In this document: positions 26,187-36,933 of the stretch, piece after piece
Layout: each line of letters starts with the position of its first letter
Position numbering within the stretch: position 1 is the first letter of the stretch
Source: Pacificoceanicola onchidii
GTDB lineage: Bacteria; Pseudomonadota; Alphaproteobacteria; Rhodobacterales; Rhodobacteraceae
DNA: 64,000 nucleotides
Direction: 5' to 3'
NCBI RefSeq assembly: GCF_004804335.1
Contig: NZ_SRXY01000001.1
Span: 186,001 to 250,000 of the forward strand
Translations under genes and position numbers: made by a program
Notes under the pieces: generated by a model
Database searches by the model: none
Told to the model about the DNA's origin: nothing
The model's input: only the letters and a program-made list of their open reading frames with translations

Positions 26187-27263
26187 TCAAACCTCAACCG
26201 AGACCCTGCCAATCGGGTTCGAACAACAGGCGAGGATATAGCCTTCGGCAATGTCATCCTCGGAAATGCCGCCGTTGTGCACCATATGCACCTCGCCTTC
26301 GGTCTTGCGCACCTTGCAGGTGCCACACACGCCAAACGTACAGCCCGACGGGATATTGAGCCCGTTGGCCTTGGCCGCCGCGAGGATCGTGTCTGTCTCT
26401 GCCACCTTGGCCGTGACCCTTGATACCGCAAAGACAACCTCGGCCCGCGTGTCCTCATCCGGCACAACATCGTCCAGCTCGGGAAGATCCGCCTCTGTCT
26501 CCGCAGGTGCGTGAAAGCTTTCCTGATGGTAGCGGTTCATATCGAACCCCAGCCCCTGCAAAGCTTCCCGAACCACCTGCATGAAGGGTTCCGGGCCACA
26601 GCAGAAGACCTCGCGCTCAAGGTAATCAGGGGCCATCAGGCCAAGCATCAGCTGATTGAACTGCCCCTGATAGCCGGTCCACGGCTGGTAGCGGTCCGGT
26701 GTCTGGACCACCCATTTGAGATCAAGGCCCGGCAGGCGCGAGGCCATATGTTCAAGCCGCTCGCGGAAGATAATCTCGCCGGGCCTGCGCGCGCAATTGA
26801 CAAAAACAATGTCCGGCTCGCTGCCCAGATCGAACATGAAGGTCGTCATCGACATCATCGGCGTGATGCCGGACCCGGCCGAGATGAACAGATACTTGTC
26901 GGCCTCAAAGTTCAGGTGTGTGAACACCCCCGCCGGACCAAACGCCTTGATCCGCACCCCCGGCGCGAGGTTGTCCAGCATCCAGCGGGTGCCGATGCTG
27001 TCCTCCTGCGCCTTGGCCGTGATCGAAATCGAACGCGGGCGCGAGGGCGACGAGGATACCGTGTAGGTCCGGTGCACGGTGCCGCCGGGAGCCGGGATCT
27101 CCAGCGTCAGGAACTGCCCCGGCAGGAAGTCAAACAACGCGCCCGAAGGGGCCCGAAACGTAAAGGTTGCGGTATTGTTCATCTCGGGGATGACGGACAC
27201 GCATTCGAGCAGCTCGTCATCAGACCAGTTCGCGCGGGCGGGGATACCGGAAAGATCGTTCAT
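26187..27263 (-). CDS. gbcB: Glycine betaine monooxygenase reductase (GbcB)
   Basis: A 358-residue ferredoxin-NAD(P) reductase type protein. The FAD-binding RTYTVSS element and the NAD-binding core around SAGSGITPMMS come first. A C-terminal plant-type 2Fe-2S ferredoxin domain follows, with Cys ligands in PSGCTFGVCGTCKV and the later ILACCS. This order matches GbcB, which feeds electrons from NAD(P)H to the Rieske oxygenase GbcA. The gene lies 4 bases after gbcA on the same strand. Both genes lie under the cobalamin riboswitch upstream. Confidence 0.87.
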   Translation of the reverse strand: MNDLSGIPARANWSDDELLECVSVIPEMNNTATFTFRAPSGALFDFLPGQFLTLEIPAPGGTVHRTYTVSSSPSRPRSISITAKAQEDSIGTRWMLDNLAPGVRIKAFGPAGVFTHLNFEADKYLFISAGSGITPMMSMTTFMFDLGSEPDIVFVNCARRPGEIIFRERLEHMASRLPGLDLKWVVQTPDRYQPWTGYQGQFNQLMLGLMAPDYLEREVFCCGPEPFMQVVREALQGLGFDMNRYHQESFHAPAETEADLPELDDVVPDEDTRAEVVFAVSRVTAKVAETDTILAAAKANGLNIPSGCTFGVCGTCKVRKTEGEVHMVHNGGISEDDIAEGYILACCSNPIGRVSVEV

Positions 27264-27267
27264 GTTT

Positions 27268-28848
<1,581 letters not shown>

Positions 28849-28929
28849 TCATCGAATTGCGACCTCGGCGAGAACAAAAAAGACAATCGCGACGAACCCC
28901 TGAACTCGGGCGTCCTCGCTCGGGTTTTG

Positions 28930-30117
28930 TCAGGTCACGCGGGACTTTGTCTGATACTTCGGATCCCGCCAAACCTCGCCCTTGATCACCTCTTCGATGA
29001 TGTCACAGGCCGCGAGCACGTCCGATTCTTCGATGTACAAAGGTGTAAAGCCAAACCGCATGATGTTGGGCGCGCGGAAGTCACCGATCACGCCGCGATC
29101 AATCAACGCCTGCATCGCCGCATAGCCCTGCTCAAACGCAAACGAGACCTGCGATCCGCGCTCTGCCGCGTCTCGCGGCGAGGCCAGCGTCAACTCAGGG
29201 CAGCGCGCCTCGACCTCCCGGATAAAGGTCTCGCACAGCGCCACGGAGGCGGCCCGCAGATCGGCCATATCAACCCCGGACCACGCATCCAGCGCGGCAT
29301 CGAGGATCGACAGTTGCACAATCGGCGGCGTGCCGACGCGCAGCCGTTCTGTGGACATGGCCGGACGGTAGCCCGGCTCCATGGCAAACGGCGCGTCATG
29401 CCCGAGCCAACCGGCCAAGGCGGGCTCCACATCAAGCACGATATCCGGGCGCGCATAGATAAACGCCGGCGCTCCCGGCCCGCCATTGAGGTACTTGTAG
29501 GTACAGCCAACGGCAAATTCCGCGTTTGACGTGGTCAGATCGACCGGAACGGCCCCGGCGGAATGCGCCAGATCCCAGATCATCACCGCCCCCACCGCAT
29601 GGGCCTTGGCGGTAATTGCTGCCATGTCATGCATCCGGCCGGAGCGGTAATCCACCTGCGTCAGCATGACGACAGCCACCTCCTCGGTGATCGCTTCTGC
29701 CACCGCTTCGGGCGCGGGTGTGCGGATCTCATGGCCTTGACCTGCCGTAGAAACCAAGCCCTGCGCCATGTACAAATCCGTAGGAAAGTTGCCGCTGTCC
29801 GACAGGATAACCCGGCGATCCGGGCGCATTTTCAACGCCGCCGCCAGCGCCTGATAGACCTTGATCGAAAGCGTGTCGCCCGTGGCCACCGATCCCGCAG
29901 GCGCGCCGATCAACCCGGCGATCCTGTCCCCGACCTTCGCGGGCAATGCCATCCAGTCCGCCGTGTTCCACGCCTTGATCAGCTCCCCGCCCCATTCGCG
30001 CGTTATGACATCCGCAGCCCGCGCCGCAGCGCCTTTGGGCAACGGCCCCAGCGAGTTGCCATCCAGATAGATCACCCCTTCGGGCAGCTCGAAAAAGTCC
30101 TTGCGCGGCAGGGTCAT
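28930..30117 (-). CDS. kynU: Kynureninase
   Basis: The 395-residue PLP enzyme cleaves kynurenine to anthranilate and alanine. The N-terminal [12 protein letters not shown] and the Schiff-base lysine context [16 protein letters not shown] are characteristic of KynU, and the length is standard. It is translated from an ATG that overlaps the kynA stop by 4 bases, so the two enzymes are coupled. No arylformamidase (KynB) gene lies in the window, so N-formylkynurenine hydrolysis must be done elsewhere. It is cytoplasmic. Confidence 0.93.
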   Translation of the reverse strand: MTLPRKDFFELPEGVIYLDGNSLGPLPKGAAARAADVITREWGGELIKAWNTADWMALPAKVGDRIAGLIGAPAGSVATGDTLSIKVYQALAAALKMRPDRRVILSDSGNFPTDLYMAQGLVSTAGQGHEIRTPAPEAVAEAITEEVAVVMLTQVDYRSGRMHDMAAITAKAHAVGAVMIWDLAHSAGAVPVDLTTSNAEFAVGCTYKYLNGGPGAPAFIYARPDIVLDVEPALAGWLGHDAPFAMEPGYRPAMSTERLRVGTPPIVQLSILDAALDAWSGVDMADLRAASVALCETFIREVEARCPELTLASPRDAAERGSQVSFAFEQGYAAMQALIDRGVIGDFRAPNIMRFGFTPLYIEESDVLAACDIIEEVIKGEVWRDPKYQTKSRVT

Positions 30118-30950
30118 AGCTCACCTCTCACATGCCAGAGTTCCGGGAAGAGTTCGACATCCAGCATCCGCCTCAGGTACGACACGCCGGCAGTGCCCCC
30201 GGTGCCGCGCTTGAAACCGATCACCCGCTCCACGGTGGTCACATGGTTGAAGCGCCAGCGGCGGAAGTAGTCCTCGATATCCATCAGTTTCTCGCCCAAC
30301 TCGTAGAGCGTCCAATACCGGTCAATGTCTTCGTAGACCGCCTTCCAACGGGCCTGAACCTCCGGCAATGCGCTGTGCGGTCTGTCCAGATGCAGCGCCG
30401 GACGGTTGTCCTCGTGCCCATCCACGGTGCGGAACAGCAGGCCCACAACTTCGTCATAGAAACTTGGACGCGTCAGTTCCGCCTCCAGCGTGCCCGACAC
30501 TTCCGGCACGTGGCGATGCGGCTCCAGCATGTTCGGATTGCGGTTGCCCAGGACAAACTCGATCATCCGGTACTGGTACGATTGGAACCCCGAAGACGGG
30601 CCAAGCGCCTCGCGAAATGCCGTGTAATCCGCCGGGGTCATGGTCCGCAGAACATCCCACTGGTTGTTGAGCTGCTCGAAGATCCGGCTCACCCGCGCCA
30701 GCATCTTGAACATCGTCGCCATGTCGCCGCTCTTCAAAGCCTCCCGCGCCGCGCCAAGCTCGTGCAGGATCAGCTTCATCCAGAGCTCCGACGTCTGATG
30801 CTGGATGATGAACAGCAACTCGTCATGCGCGGAGCTTTGCGGATGCTGCGCGGTCAGAACCGGGGTCAGGTGCAGATAGTCCCCGTAGGACATCGCATCC
30901 TCGAAATCCATCTTCGCCCCATCGGCACCGGGATCATAGGCCTCGGTCAT
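30114..30950 (-). CDS. kynA: Tryptophan 2,3-dioxygenase
   Basis: A 278-residue heme dioxygenase that opens the indole ring of tryptophan to N-formylkynurenine. The signature [13 protein letters not shown], with the active-site His, is present near residue 50. The heme-ligand region [13 protein letters not shown] and the C-terminal [14 protein letters not shown] are typical of TDO. The start is taken at the ATG at 30950 after a GGAGGC site rather than nine codons upstream. It forms an overlapping pair with kynU. It is 136 bases downstream of the FGE gene, so it is probably a separate transcript. Confidence 0.93.
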   Translation of the reverse strand: MTEAYDPGADGAKMDFEDAMSYGDYLHLTPVLTAQHPQSSAHDELLFIIQHQTSELWMKLILHELGAAREALKSGDMATMFKMLARVSRIFEQLNNQWDVLRTMTPADYTAFREALGPSSGFQSYQYRMIEFVLGNRNPNMLEPHRHVPEVSGTLEAELTRPSFYDEVVGLLFRTVDGHEDNRPALHLDRPHSALPEVQARWKAVYEDIDRYWTLYELGEKLMDIEDYFRRWRFNHVTTVERVIGFKRGTGGTAGVSYLRRMLDVELFPELWHVRGEL

Positions 30951-31086
30951 TGCACCGCCTCCCTCAGTCACATGCATTGAATCCGTCTTGTTCCCTGACG
31001 GGAAAGCCCCCCATTCAGATCACGGTTCGAAGCAACATGTAAGGCGCGATCTGACCCGGACCACAGAGGCTCCCGCCACGGTGGCG

Positions 31087-32028
31087 TCAGGCGTCGTAGA
31101 CCAGCCGAAACCCCTGGTGTGAGGTAGTGCTGTCAGCGGACGTGCCGGTTCGCGCGGCGATCCTGTAGCGATAGCAATAGCTTGCGTGACACAGGAACGA
31201 ACCGCCCTTGGACAGCTTGAAGCCCGCCTTGCCCGCGTGAGCCTGTTTGACCGCTTTCTTGAGGGATTTCACCCGGAACGGCTGGGAGGTGTATTCCCAG
31301 ACATTGCCCACCATGTTGTAAAGCCCATACCCGTTCGGCTCAAAAGAGCGCGCCGGGGCCGTCCCGTAATGCCCGTCCAGCAACAGGTTTTCATCCGGGA
31401 ACCGGCCTTGCCAGATATTGCAGGGAAAGAAATCCGTGTCGTTTGGCTCCCGGTCTCCCCAGGGAAACCGCACATCCCCCAGACCGCCGCGCGCCGCGTG
31501 CTCCCATTCCGCCTCACTTGGCAAACGCCCGCCTGCCCACTTGGCAAAGGCCTGGGCGTCGTTCCAGCTCACGTGCACCGCCGGATGATCGGGATCACAG
31601 GCCGCCTCCGAGCCGGGACCAAGCGGCGCATGCCAGCATGCGCCCTCGATCACCCGCCACCACGGCACAGCCTCGACCGCGCGGGACGGCGGCGCGTCCA
31701 TCGGCAACAGGTGCACAAAAACAAAGGTGTCGCCGAGCCGTTCCGCATCGGTGACATAGCCGGTCGCCTGCACAAACCGCCGAAAGCGCGCATTGGTGAC
31801 AACCGTGGTGTCCATCTCGAAGGGCATCACGCGCTTTTCGCGCAGCGGCGCTTCGCCATCCACCGGCAATTCCGGCCGGTCCGTGCCGATCAGCCCGCGC
31901 CCGCCGGGGATCGCTACGCGTTCGGAGGTGTCCTGCTCGACCTCGCCCGTGACCTGCTCAGGTGCCGCCGGACCGCCATCAACCCGGCTCGGCGCGCAGC
32001 AGGCGCTCTTGCCGTCTGTCCCGCTCAT
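31087..32028 (-). CDS. Formylglycine-generating enzyme (FGE) with its own CAPSR motif
   Basis: A 313-residue SUMF1-type oxidase that converts the Cys of a CxPxR motif in sulfatases to formylglycine, using O2 and copper. The two catalytic Cys are at about residues 280 and 285 (GGSFLCHASYCYRYR), so the enzyme should be active. No signal peptide is present, fitting modification of unfolded sulfatases in the cytoplasm. Unusually, residues 11-15 read CAPSR (in SACCAPSRVDGG), which itself matches the CxPxR substrate motif. It is the last gene of the minus-strand sulfatase operon, 30 bases after the FMN dehydrogenase. Confidence 0.92.
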   Translation of the reverse strand: MSGTDGKSACCAPSRVDGGPAAPEQVTGEVEQDTSERVAIPGGRGLIGTDRPELPVDGEAPLREKRVMPFEMDTTVVTNARFRRFVQATGYVTDAERLGDTFVFVHLLPMDAPPSRAVEAVPWWRVIEGACWHAPLGPGSEAACDPDHPAVHVSWNDAQAFAKWAGGRLPSEAEWEHAARGGLGDVRFPWGDREPNDTDFFPCNIWQGRFPDENLLLDGHYGTAPARSFEPNGYGLYNMVGNVWEYTSQPFRVKSLKKAVKQAHAGKAGFKLSKGGSFLCHASYCYRYRIAARTGTSADSTTSHQGFRLVYDA

Positions 32029-32058
32029 ATCGACGCCGCGCCGAGGCGGTGAAAAAGG

Positions 32059-33189
32059 TCAGGAGAAATACACATCGCTGCGGGTGATGTCCTTGGTCGC
32101 GGTTCGCCCGGACAGGCCCAAAGTTGTCCGGTATTCCTTTTCCAGTACCTCAAGCAGCGTCGTGATGCCAGACTGCCCCATGGCCCCCAGCGCATAGACC
32201 ATCGCGCGGCCCAGCAGCACGCCAGAGGCCCCCTGCGCGCGGGCGCGGAAGATATCCATGCCGGTGCGCACCCCGGAATCCAGCATCAGCTCCACCCGGT
32301 CGCCCACCGCATCCGCGATCTTCGGAAGCCACGAAATCGAACTCCCGGCCCCGTCCAGCTGCCGCCCGCCGTGGTTGGAGACGACAATGGTCTCGATCCC
32401 CATGTCGGCGGCGATCTTCGCGTCTTCGACATCCATGATCCCCTTCAGGATCACCGGCCCGCCCCATTCCTTGCGGATCCATTCGATGTCATCCCAATCC
32501 AGCGCCGGGTCCACCATTTCCGCGGCCCAGGTCAGCAGGCTGGCAAGATCGTCCACCCCTTTCGCATGCCCAACCACATTGCCAAAGCTCAGCTTCGGTC
32601 CCGTGGCAAACTCATAGGCCCAGCGGGGCTTGGTTGCGATGTTGATCAGGTTCTTCAGATTGGGCCGGATCGACAGCTTGTTCTTCACATCCTTGTGGCG
32701 CTGCCCAAGCATCGACAAGTCCATCGTGACCACAAGCTGTGAACAGCCCGCAGCCTTCGCCCGGTGGATCATGTTGCGCACAAAATCGCGGTCCTTCACC
32801 ACGTAAAGCTGGAACCAGAAAGGGGCCCTGATCGCCTCGGCCACCTCTTCGACGGAGGCGATCGACATGGTGGACTGGATGAACGGCACGCCGTAAGCCT
32901 GCGCCGCCCGGGCCACCTTGATCTCTCCGCCGATGTTCTGAATGCCCAGCATCCCGACTGGTGCAAACGCCACCGGCAGCTTGCCACGCTCCCCGGCCAT
33001 TTCGGCGCTGGTATCGATCTCGGAAATGTCGACGCCAACCCGTTGCCGGATCAGCAGGCGCTCGAAATCGCTCTCGTTCCGGCGAAAGGTGCTTTCGGTA
33101 TAAGATCCGCTTTCGGCATAGTCATAGAACATCTTCGGCACACGGCGCCGGTACAGCGCGCGAAAGTCGTCGACACAGGTGATTGTCAT
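32059..33189 (-). CDS. FMN-dependent alpha-hydroxyacid dehydrogenase (LldD-like)
   Basis: A 376-residue TIM-barrel flavoenzyme of the lactate dehydrogenase/glycolate oxidase family. The N-terminal MFYDYAESGSYTE, the conserved VSNHGGRQLDGAGSS with the catalytic His and FMN contacts, and LDSGVRTGMDI are all visible. The start at 33189 follows AGGGGC. It oxidises an alpha-hydroxy acid to an oxo acid, passing electrons to quinone or O2. Lying between a sulfatase and FGE in one operon, it probably acts on the hydroxy acid released by desulfation. The exact substrate is not visible. Confidence 0.9.
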   Translation of the reverse strand: MTITCVDDFRALYRRRVPKMFYDYAESGSYTESTFRRNESDFERLLIRQRVGVDISEIDTSAEMAGERGKLPVAFAPVGMLGIQNIGGEIKVARAAQAYGVPFIQSTMSIASVEEVAEAIRAPFWFQLYVVKDRDFVRNMIHRAKAAGCSQLVVTMDLSMLGQRHKDVKNKLSIRPNLKNLINIATKPRWAYEFATGPKLSFGNVVGHAKGVDDLASLLTWAAEMVDPALDWDDIEWIRKEWGGPVILKGIMDVEDAKIAADMGIETIVVSNHGGRQLDGAGSSISWLPKIADAVGDRVELMLDSGVRTGMDIFRARAQGASGVLLGRAMVYALGAMGQSGITTLLEVLEKEYRTTLGLSGRTATKDITRSDVYFS

Positions 33190-33214
33190 TGTCAGCCCCT
33201 CAATCCGCCCGATG

Positions 33215-34729
33215 TCACGCCATACCCACAGGCACGCGGTTCGGCTGAATGTCATCCGGGCGCGCCATGAGAATTTCGGTCAGATCGGCCTGCAACTGCG
33301 CATGATCGGGGTTGTCGAAGAGGTTCACCAACTCGTTCGGATCGCTTTCGAGATCGTACATCTCCCCGGCCCCGGACTTCAGATCCACGGTCAGCTTGGC
33401 CGTTTTGGACCGCACCGTGCGCAACGACAGGCCCACGCCCACGCGCCCCGGCAAAAGCTCCCATTCCGACAAGGCCCCATCGCGGGTGCCGTCCCCGGAT
33501 ATCACGTCCCGCATGGAGCGCCCGTGGATCTCCATCAGGCTGTCCGCCCCGGCCCAATCCATGAAGGTCGCCCCAAGATCCAGCGTCGAGAGCGGCTCGT
33601 GGCTGACCTTGCCCACGGGCACATCCGGCCCTTTGACAATCGCCCGGACATTGAGCAGCCCTTCGAAAGGCATTGGCCCTTTCAGAACCAGCCCGTGATC
33701 GCCCAGCCAGTCGCCATGATCGGCGGTATAGACAATGTAGGTGTTGTCCGCGAGACCCTGCGCTTCAAGCTCCGCGATGATCCGGCCCACGCTGTGATCA
33801 ATCAGCGCAAGCTGGCCGTAGGTGTTGGCGATGACTTCACGCAGATGCTCGTCCGGCACCTCCGGGTAGCGCGAATAACTGGTGCGCACCTCCGCTCCTT
33901 TGCCTTCGATCTTGGTCTCGACCGCCGCCTGATGCCACCACGGCCGCCCTACGAAGTTGCGCTCCCGATGCTCGGGCAGATCAACCTCTTCGGGCCGGTG
34001 CAGCGAGGCCCAGGGCTCGGGGCAGTCAAACGGGTGATGCGGATCGGGGAAGGAAACCCAGAGACAGAACGGCTTGCCATGGTCCTGCTTGATGAAATCT
34101 ATCGCCCGGTCTGCAATCCATGTCGAGTTGTGCCAGGCAACCGGCAGCTTCGAGGACCAGACCTGCGGCGCGCCCTTGTGATCGCGCGCGCTTTCCCACA
34201 GCAGCTTGTTTTTCCACTCGCCGCGCCCGTCGCTGTAGTACCACTCCTCATACGCCAACCCACCCGGCGGCTCTTCGGGCAGCCACCAGTTGTGCCCGAT
34301 ATGAACAAGTTCCGCGTGATCGAACCCCATGTAAGGGCCGCGCCAACCTTCGGGCACCTTGCGCGATCCGGGGATCGATTCCACCGTGTCGCTGTCTTCG
34401 AACACATGGTAGGTGGCGAAATGCGCCTTGCCGATCTTGCCGGTGTGATAGCCCGCGGCGGACAGTGAGGCGGCAAACCCCTTTTCACCCGTCTCCTTGT
34501 CCAGATCGATGCCATTGTCATGCACCCCATGGGTGCGCGGCAGCAGGCCAGTCAGGATCGAAGCCCGCGCCGGCTGGCAGACCACGCAGGGCGTGACAAC
34601 CGTCTCAAGGCTTGTCCCTTCGCTGGCCAAAAGGTCCAGATGCGGCGTCTGCACGTTGCGGCCACGAAAGCCATAGCAATCGCCGCGCTGCTGGTCTGAC
34701 GTGATGAACAGGATGTTGGGACGGGTCAT
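33215..34729 (-). CDS. Cytoplasmic type I sulfatase
   Basis: A 504-residue alkaline-phosphatase-fold sulfatase. The formylglycine motif is CQPARAS with Cys at residue 51, and Asp/Gln metal ligands lie in FITSDQQRGD. A C-terminal metal site is at YTADHGDWLGDHG. There is no signal peptide, unlike most sulfatases that act outside the cell, so it should hydrolyse an imported sulfate ester in the cytoplasm. Its start overlaps the tctA stop by 4 bases, tying it to the transporter. The FGE in the same operon should activate it. The substrate is inferred from the neighbours to be a sulfated carboxylate. Confidence 0.9.
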   Translation of the reverse strand: MTRPNILFITSDQQRGDCYGFRGRNVQTPHLDLLASEGTSLETVVTPCVVCQPARASILTGLLPRTHGVHDNGIDLDKETGEKGFAASLSAAGYHTGKIGKAHFATYHVFEDSDTVESIPGSRKVPEGWRGPYMGFDHAELVHIGHNWWLPEEPPGGLAYEEWYYSDGRGEWKNKLLWESARDHKGAPQVWSSKLPVAWHNSTWIADRAIDFIKQDHGKPFCLWVSFPDPHHPFDCPEPWASLHRPEEVDLPEHRERNFVGRPWWHQAAVETKIEGKGAEVRTSYSRYPEVPDEHLREVIANTYGQLALIDHSVGRIIAELEAQGLADNTYIVYTADHGDWLGDHGLVLKGPMPFEGLLNVRAIVKGPDVPVGKVSHEPLSTLDLGATFMDWAGADSLMEIHGRSMRDVISGDGTRDGALSEWELLPGRVGVGLSLRTVRSKTAKLTVDLKSGAGEMYDLESDPNELVNLFDNPDHAQLQADLTEILMARPDDIQPNRVPVGMA

Positions 34730-36324
34730 GGGTTTGCTGCCTTTGGCTTGCGAAAGGAGAAATAGACGACGGCCACGGCCGCAAGGATGAAGATCGCCGC
34801 AATCGGGCTCTTCAGAAGGAAGAAAGGGTCGCCCCCGGTGGCCGAAAACGCCTGCCGCGCCGTGGCCTCAAGCCGTCCGCCAAGGACAAAGCCGATCACG
34901 AAGGGCAAGGGCGAGATACCAAAGCGCTTCATGAAATAGCCCAAGAGACCAAAGCCGAAGCCGAACCAGACCGCACTCATCGCCGTTTCCTGAACGTAGA
35001 GCGAGGTCAGCGTCAGCAGCAGGACAACAGGCAGCAGGTAGTGTTTCGGGATGCGCACCAGAACGCCGAGCCAGCGCATCATCGCCCCGCCCACCGTCCA
35101 GTTCAGCAGGTTGGCAATGATCATCGTGGTGAACAAACCAAAGGCAATCACCAGTTCCGGGTTCTGCTCGGTCGAGAATTTGAAGACCGCCGGACCGGGG
35201 TTGAGCCCACCGATGCTCTCCGCCGCAAGGATCAGGAAAACCGCCGCCGTATTGCCCGGAATGCCGAGCGACAGGACAGGGATCAGGTTTGCACCTGAGA
35301 CCGAGGAGTTCGCCGCTTCCGTGGCCGCAATCCCTTCGGGCGCGCCCTGTCCAAACGCAGGGTCTTCCTTGGCTTTGTTGCGGTCATGCCTGCGTTTGCC
35401 CGTGGCATAGCCAATCGTCGCGGCCAGCGTTGATCCGATCCCCGGCAACGCACCGATGGAGGTGCCGATCAGGGCGGACCGGCCAATGTAAGGCAGGATG
35501 CGGCGGATGTCGGCCCAGTGCAGCCTCTGGTCCCCTTCATCGCGCGTCACCTCGATCCGCCCCGCCTTGCGCGACTGGTGCCACAGCCCTTCAAGCTCGA
35601 AGAAGATCGCCCCGATGACCAGAATGCCAATCACCGCGGCGGTGATCGGGATGCCATCCGACAGCGCGGGCGCGCCAAGGCTCAGCCTCGGATAAAAGTC
35701 CTCGCCCGTGCCGATATAGACGGCGAGCAGCCCAAGGCCACAGCTCAACAAACCCTTCGCCGCCGATCCGCCAACCACGGCCGCAATGAAGCTGAGCGAC
35801 AGGATCAGCAGCGCCGTCTTCTCCGGCAGGTCAAGGTAGGCTTCGACCAGAATAGCGAGAAACGGCGCGCAGAGGATCAGAACGATGTCCGAAAACGTGT
35901 CCCCCGAAACGGACGAGAAATGCGAGATCCGCAGCGCCTTGCGGGCCTTGCCTGCCCGCGCCATCGGATAGCCGTCCAGCGTCGTCATATAGGCATCCGG
36001 CGTGCCGGGCGTGTTGAACAGGATCGCGGGTACCGCGCCGCCCACGGTGGAGCCTTTCATCACCCCGATCAGGAACCCAAGCACCGGCAAAAGCGCGTCA
36101 GAGTTGAAGCCGAAGACAGAGATGAGAATGGGCAGGGAAATCGCCATGGCAATCACGCTGCCGAGCCCCGGGGTCGCGCCCACGACGATGCCAAGGATCA
36201 ACCCGAACGTGACCATCACCACGGTCACCGAGATCGGCAAACCCAGCAGCGAGAAGGCCTCAGGTCCTTGAAATACCGCAAGAACTCCCAGCCAGATGTA
36301 ATCAAGCGTGCCAAGATCGGTCAT
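34726..36324 (-). CDS. tctA: Tripartite tricarboxylate transporter large membrane subunit (TctA)
   Basis: The 532-residue protein is highly hydrophobic, with about 11-12 membrane spans. Conserved loops such as VGATPGLGSVIAMAISLPI and GALPGIGSTLAATIGYA mark the TctA family, the carrier of TTT systems. Such systems import di- and tricarboxylates with a soluble binding protein (TctC) and a small membrane subunit (TctB). The ATG at 36324 is used; a GTG three bases earlier would overlap tctB by 4. It ends by overlapping the sulfatase gene. Confidence 0.93.
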   Translation of the reverse strand: MTDLGTLDYIWLGVLAVFQGPEAFSLLGLPISVTVVMVTFGLILGIVVGATPGLGSVIAMAISLPILISVFGFNSDALLPVLGFLIGVMKGSTVGGAVPAILFNTPGTPDAYMTTLDGYPMARAGKARKALRISHFSSVSGDTFSDIVLILCAPFLAILVEAYLDLPEKTALLILSLSFIAAVVGGSAAKGLLSCGLGLLAVYIGTGEDFYPRLSLGAPALSDGIPITAAVIGILVIGAIFFELEGLWHQSRKAGRIEVTRDEGDQRLHWADIRRILPYIGRSALIGTSIGALPGIGSTLAATIGYATGKRRHDRNKAKEDPAFGQGAPEGIAATEAANSSVSGANLIPVLSLGIPGNTAAVFLILAAESIGGLNPGPAVFKFSTEQNPELVIAFGLFTTMIIANLLNWTVGGAMMRWLGVLVRIPKHYLLPVVLLLTLTSLYVQETAMSAVWFGFGFGLLGYFMKRFGISPLPFVIGFVLGGRLEATARQAFSATGGDPFFLLKSPIAAIFILAAVAVVYFSFRKPKAANP

Positions 36325-36866
36325 CACACGTCCCCGTTTGGCGGCAGGAGGATATCGTCGAACGGCACGTCATAGAGCAGGATGATCCCGGCCACCGCGA
36401 CCAGCGCAATCCACAGCGCGCGCCAGCTTGGCCGCTCCTCGACAAAGGTGATCATCGTGAAGATCATGGTCACACCGCCGAGCACAAAACCGATGTACTT
36501 CCACGGCGCAGTGTCGCGCAGCAGCCGGTATTCCTCGCTGGCAAACAGCGCAGCAATCCCCGGTCCGGCCCAGCGCATCAACAAAAGGCTGACGATGCCG
36601 ATCCCGGCCATGGCACCGATGAAAATCAGATTGTCGCGGCGGGGGTACTCATCGCTCTCGCCTTTCTCCAGCAACAGCAACAAGCCTGCGACCAGGACAA
36701 ACCCCATGGCCAAAGTCGGCGCGAGGCTGTCGCCGATGATGTACTTCCCGCGCTTGCGTTCGACGAGCCAGGTGTCCGTGTCCAGAGGGATCCAGACGAA
36801 GGCCACGACCAGCGCCACGGCAATACATCCCAGACCCAGTGCCGTGTTGGCAGAGAGTTTGCGCAT
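36324..36866 (-). CDS. tctB: Tripartite tricarboxylate transporter small membrane subunit (TctB)
   Basis: A 180-residue membrane protein with about four to five predicted spans, as in TctB (DUF1468 type). The first is LGLGCIAVALVVAFVWI, and further ones include LAMGFVLVAGLLLLL and ALWIALVAVAGIILLY. It sits between tctC and tctA, in the standard operon order, and completes the transporter. The stop codon overlaps the tctA start. Confidence 0.88.
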   Translation of the reverse strand: MRKLSANTALGLGCIAVALVVAFVWIPLDTDTWLVERKRGKYIIGDSLAPTLAMGFVLVAGLLLLLEKGESDEYPRRDNLIFIGAMAGIGIVSLLLMRWAGPGIAALFASEEYRLLRDTAPWKYIGFVLGGVTMIFTMITFVEERPSWRALWIALVAVAGIILLYDVPFDDILLPPNGDV

Positions 36867-36933
36867 AACGATCTCACGAGGTTTGAAGGGGCGTGTCGGG
36901 CGGCACTCATGGCCGCCCGAAGCGATCGGACGG

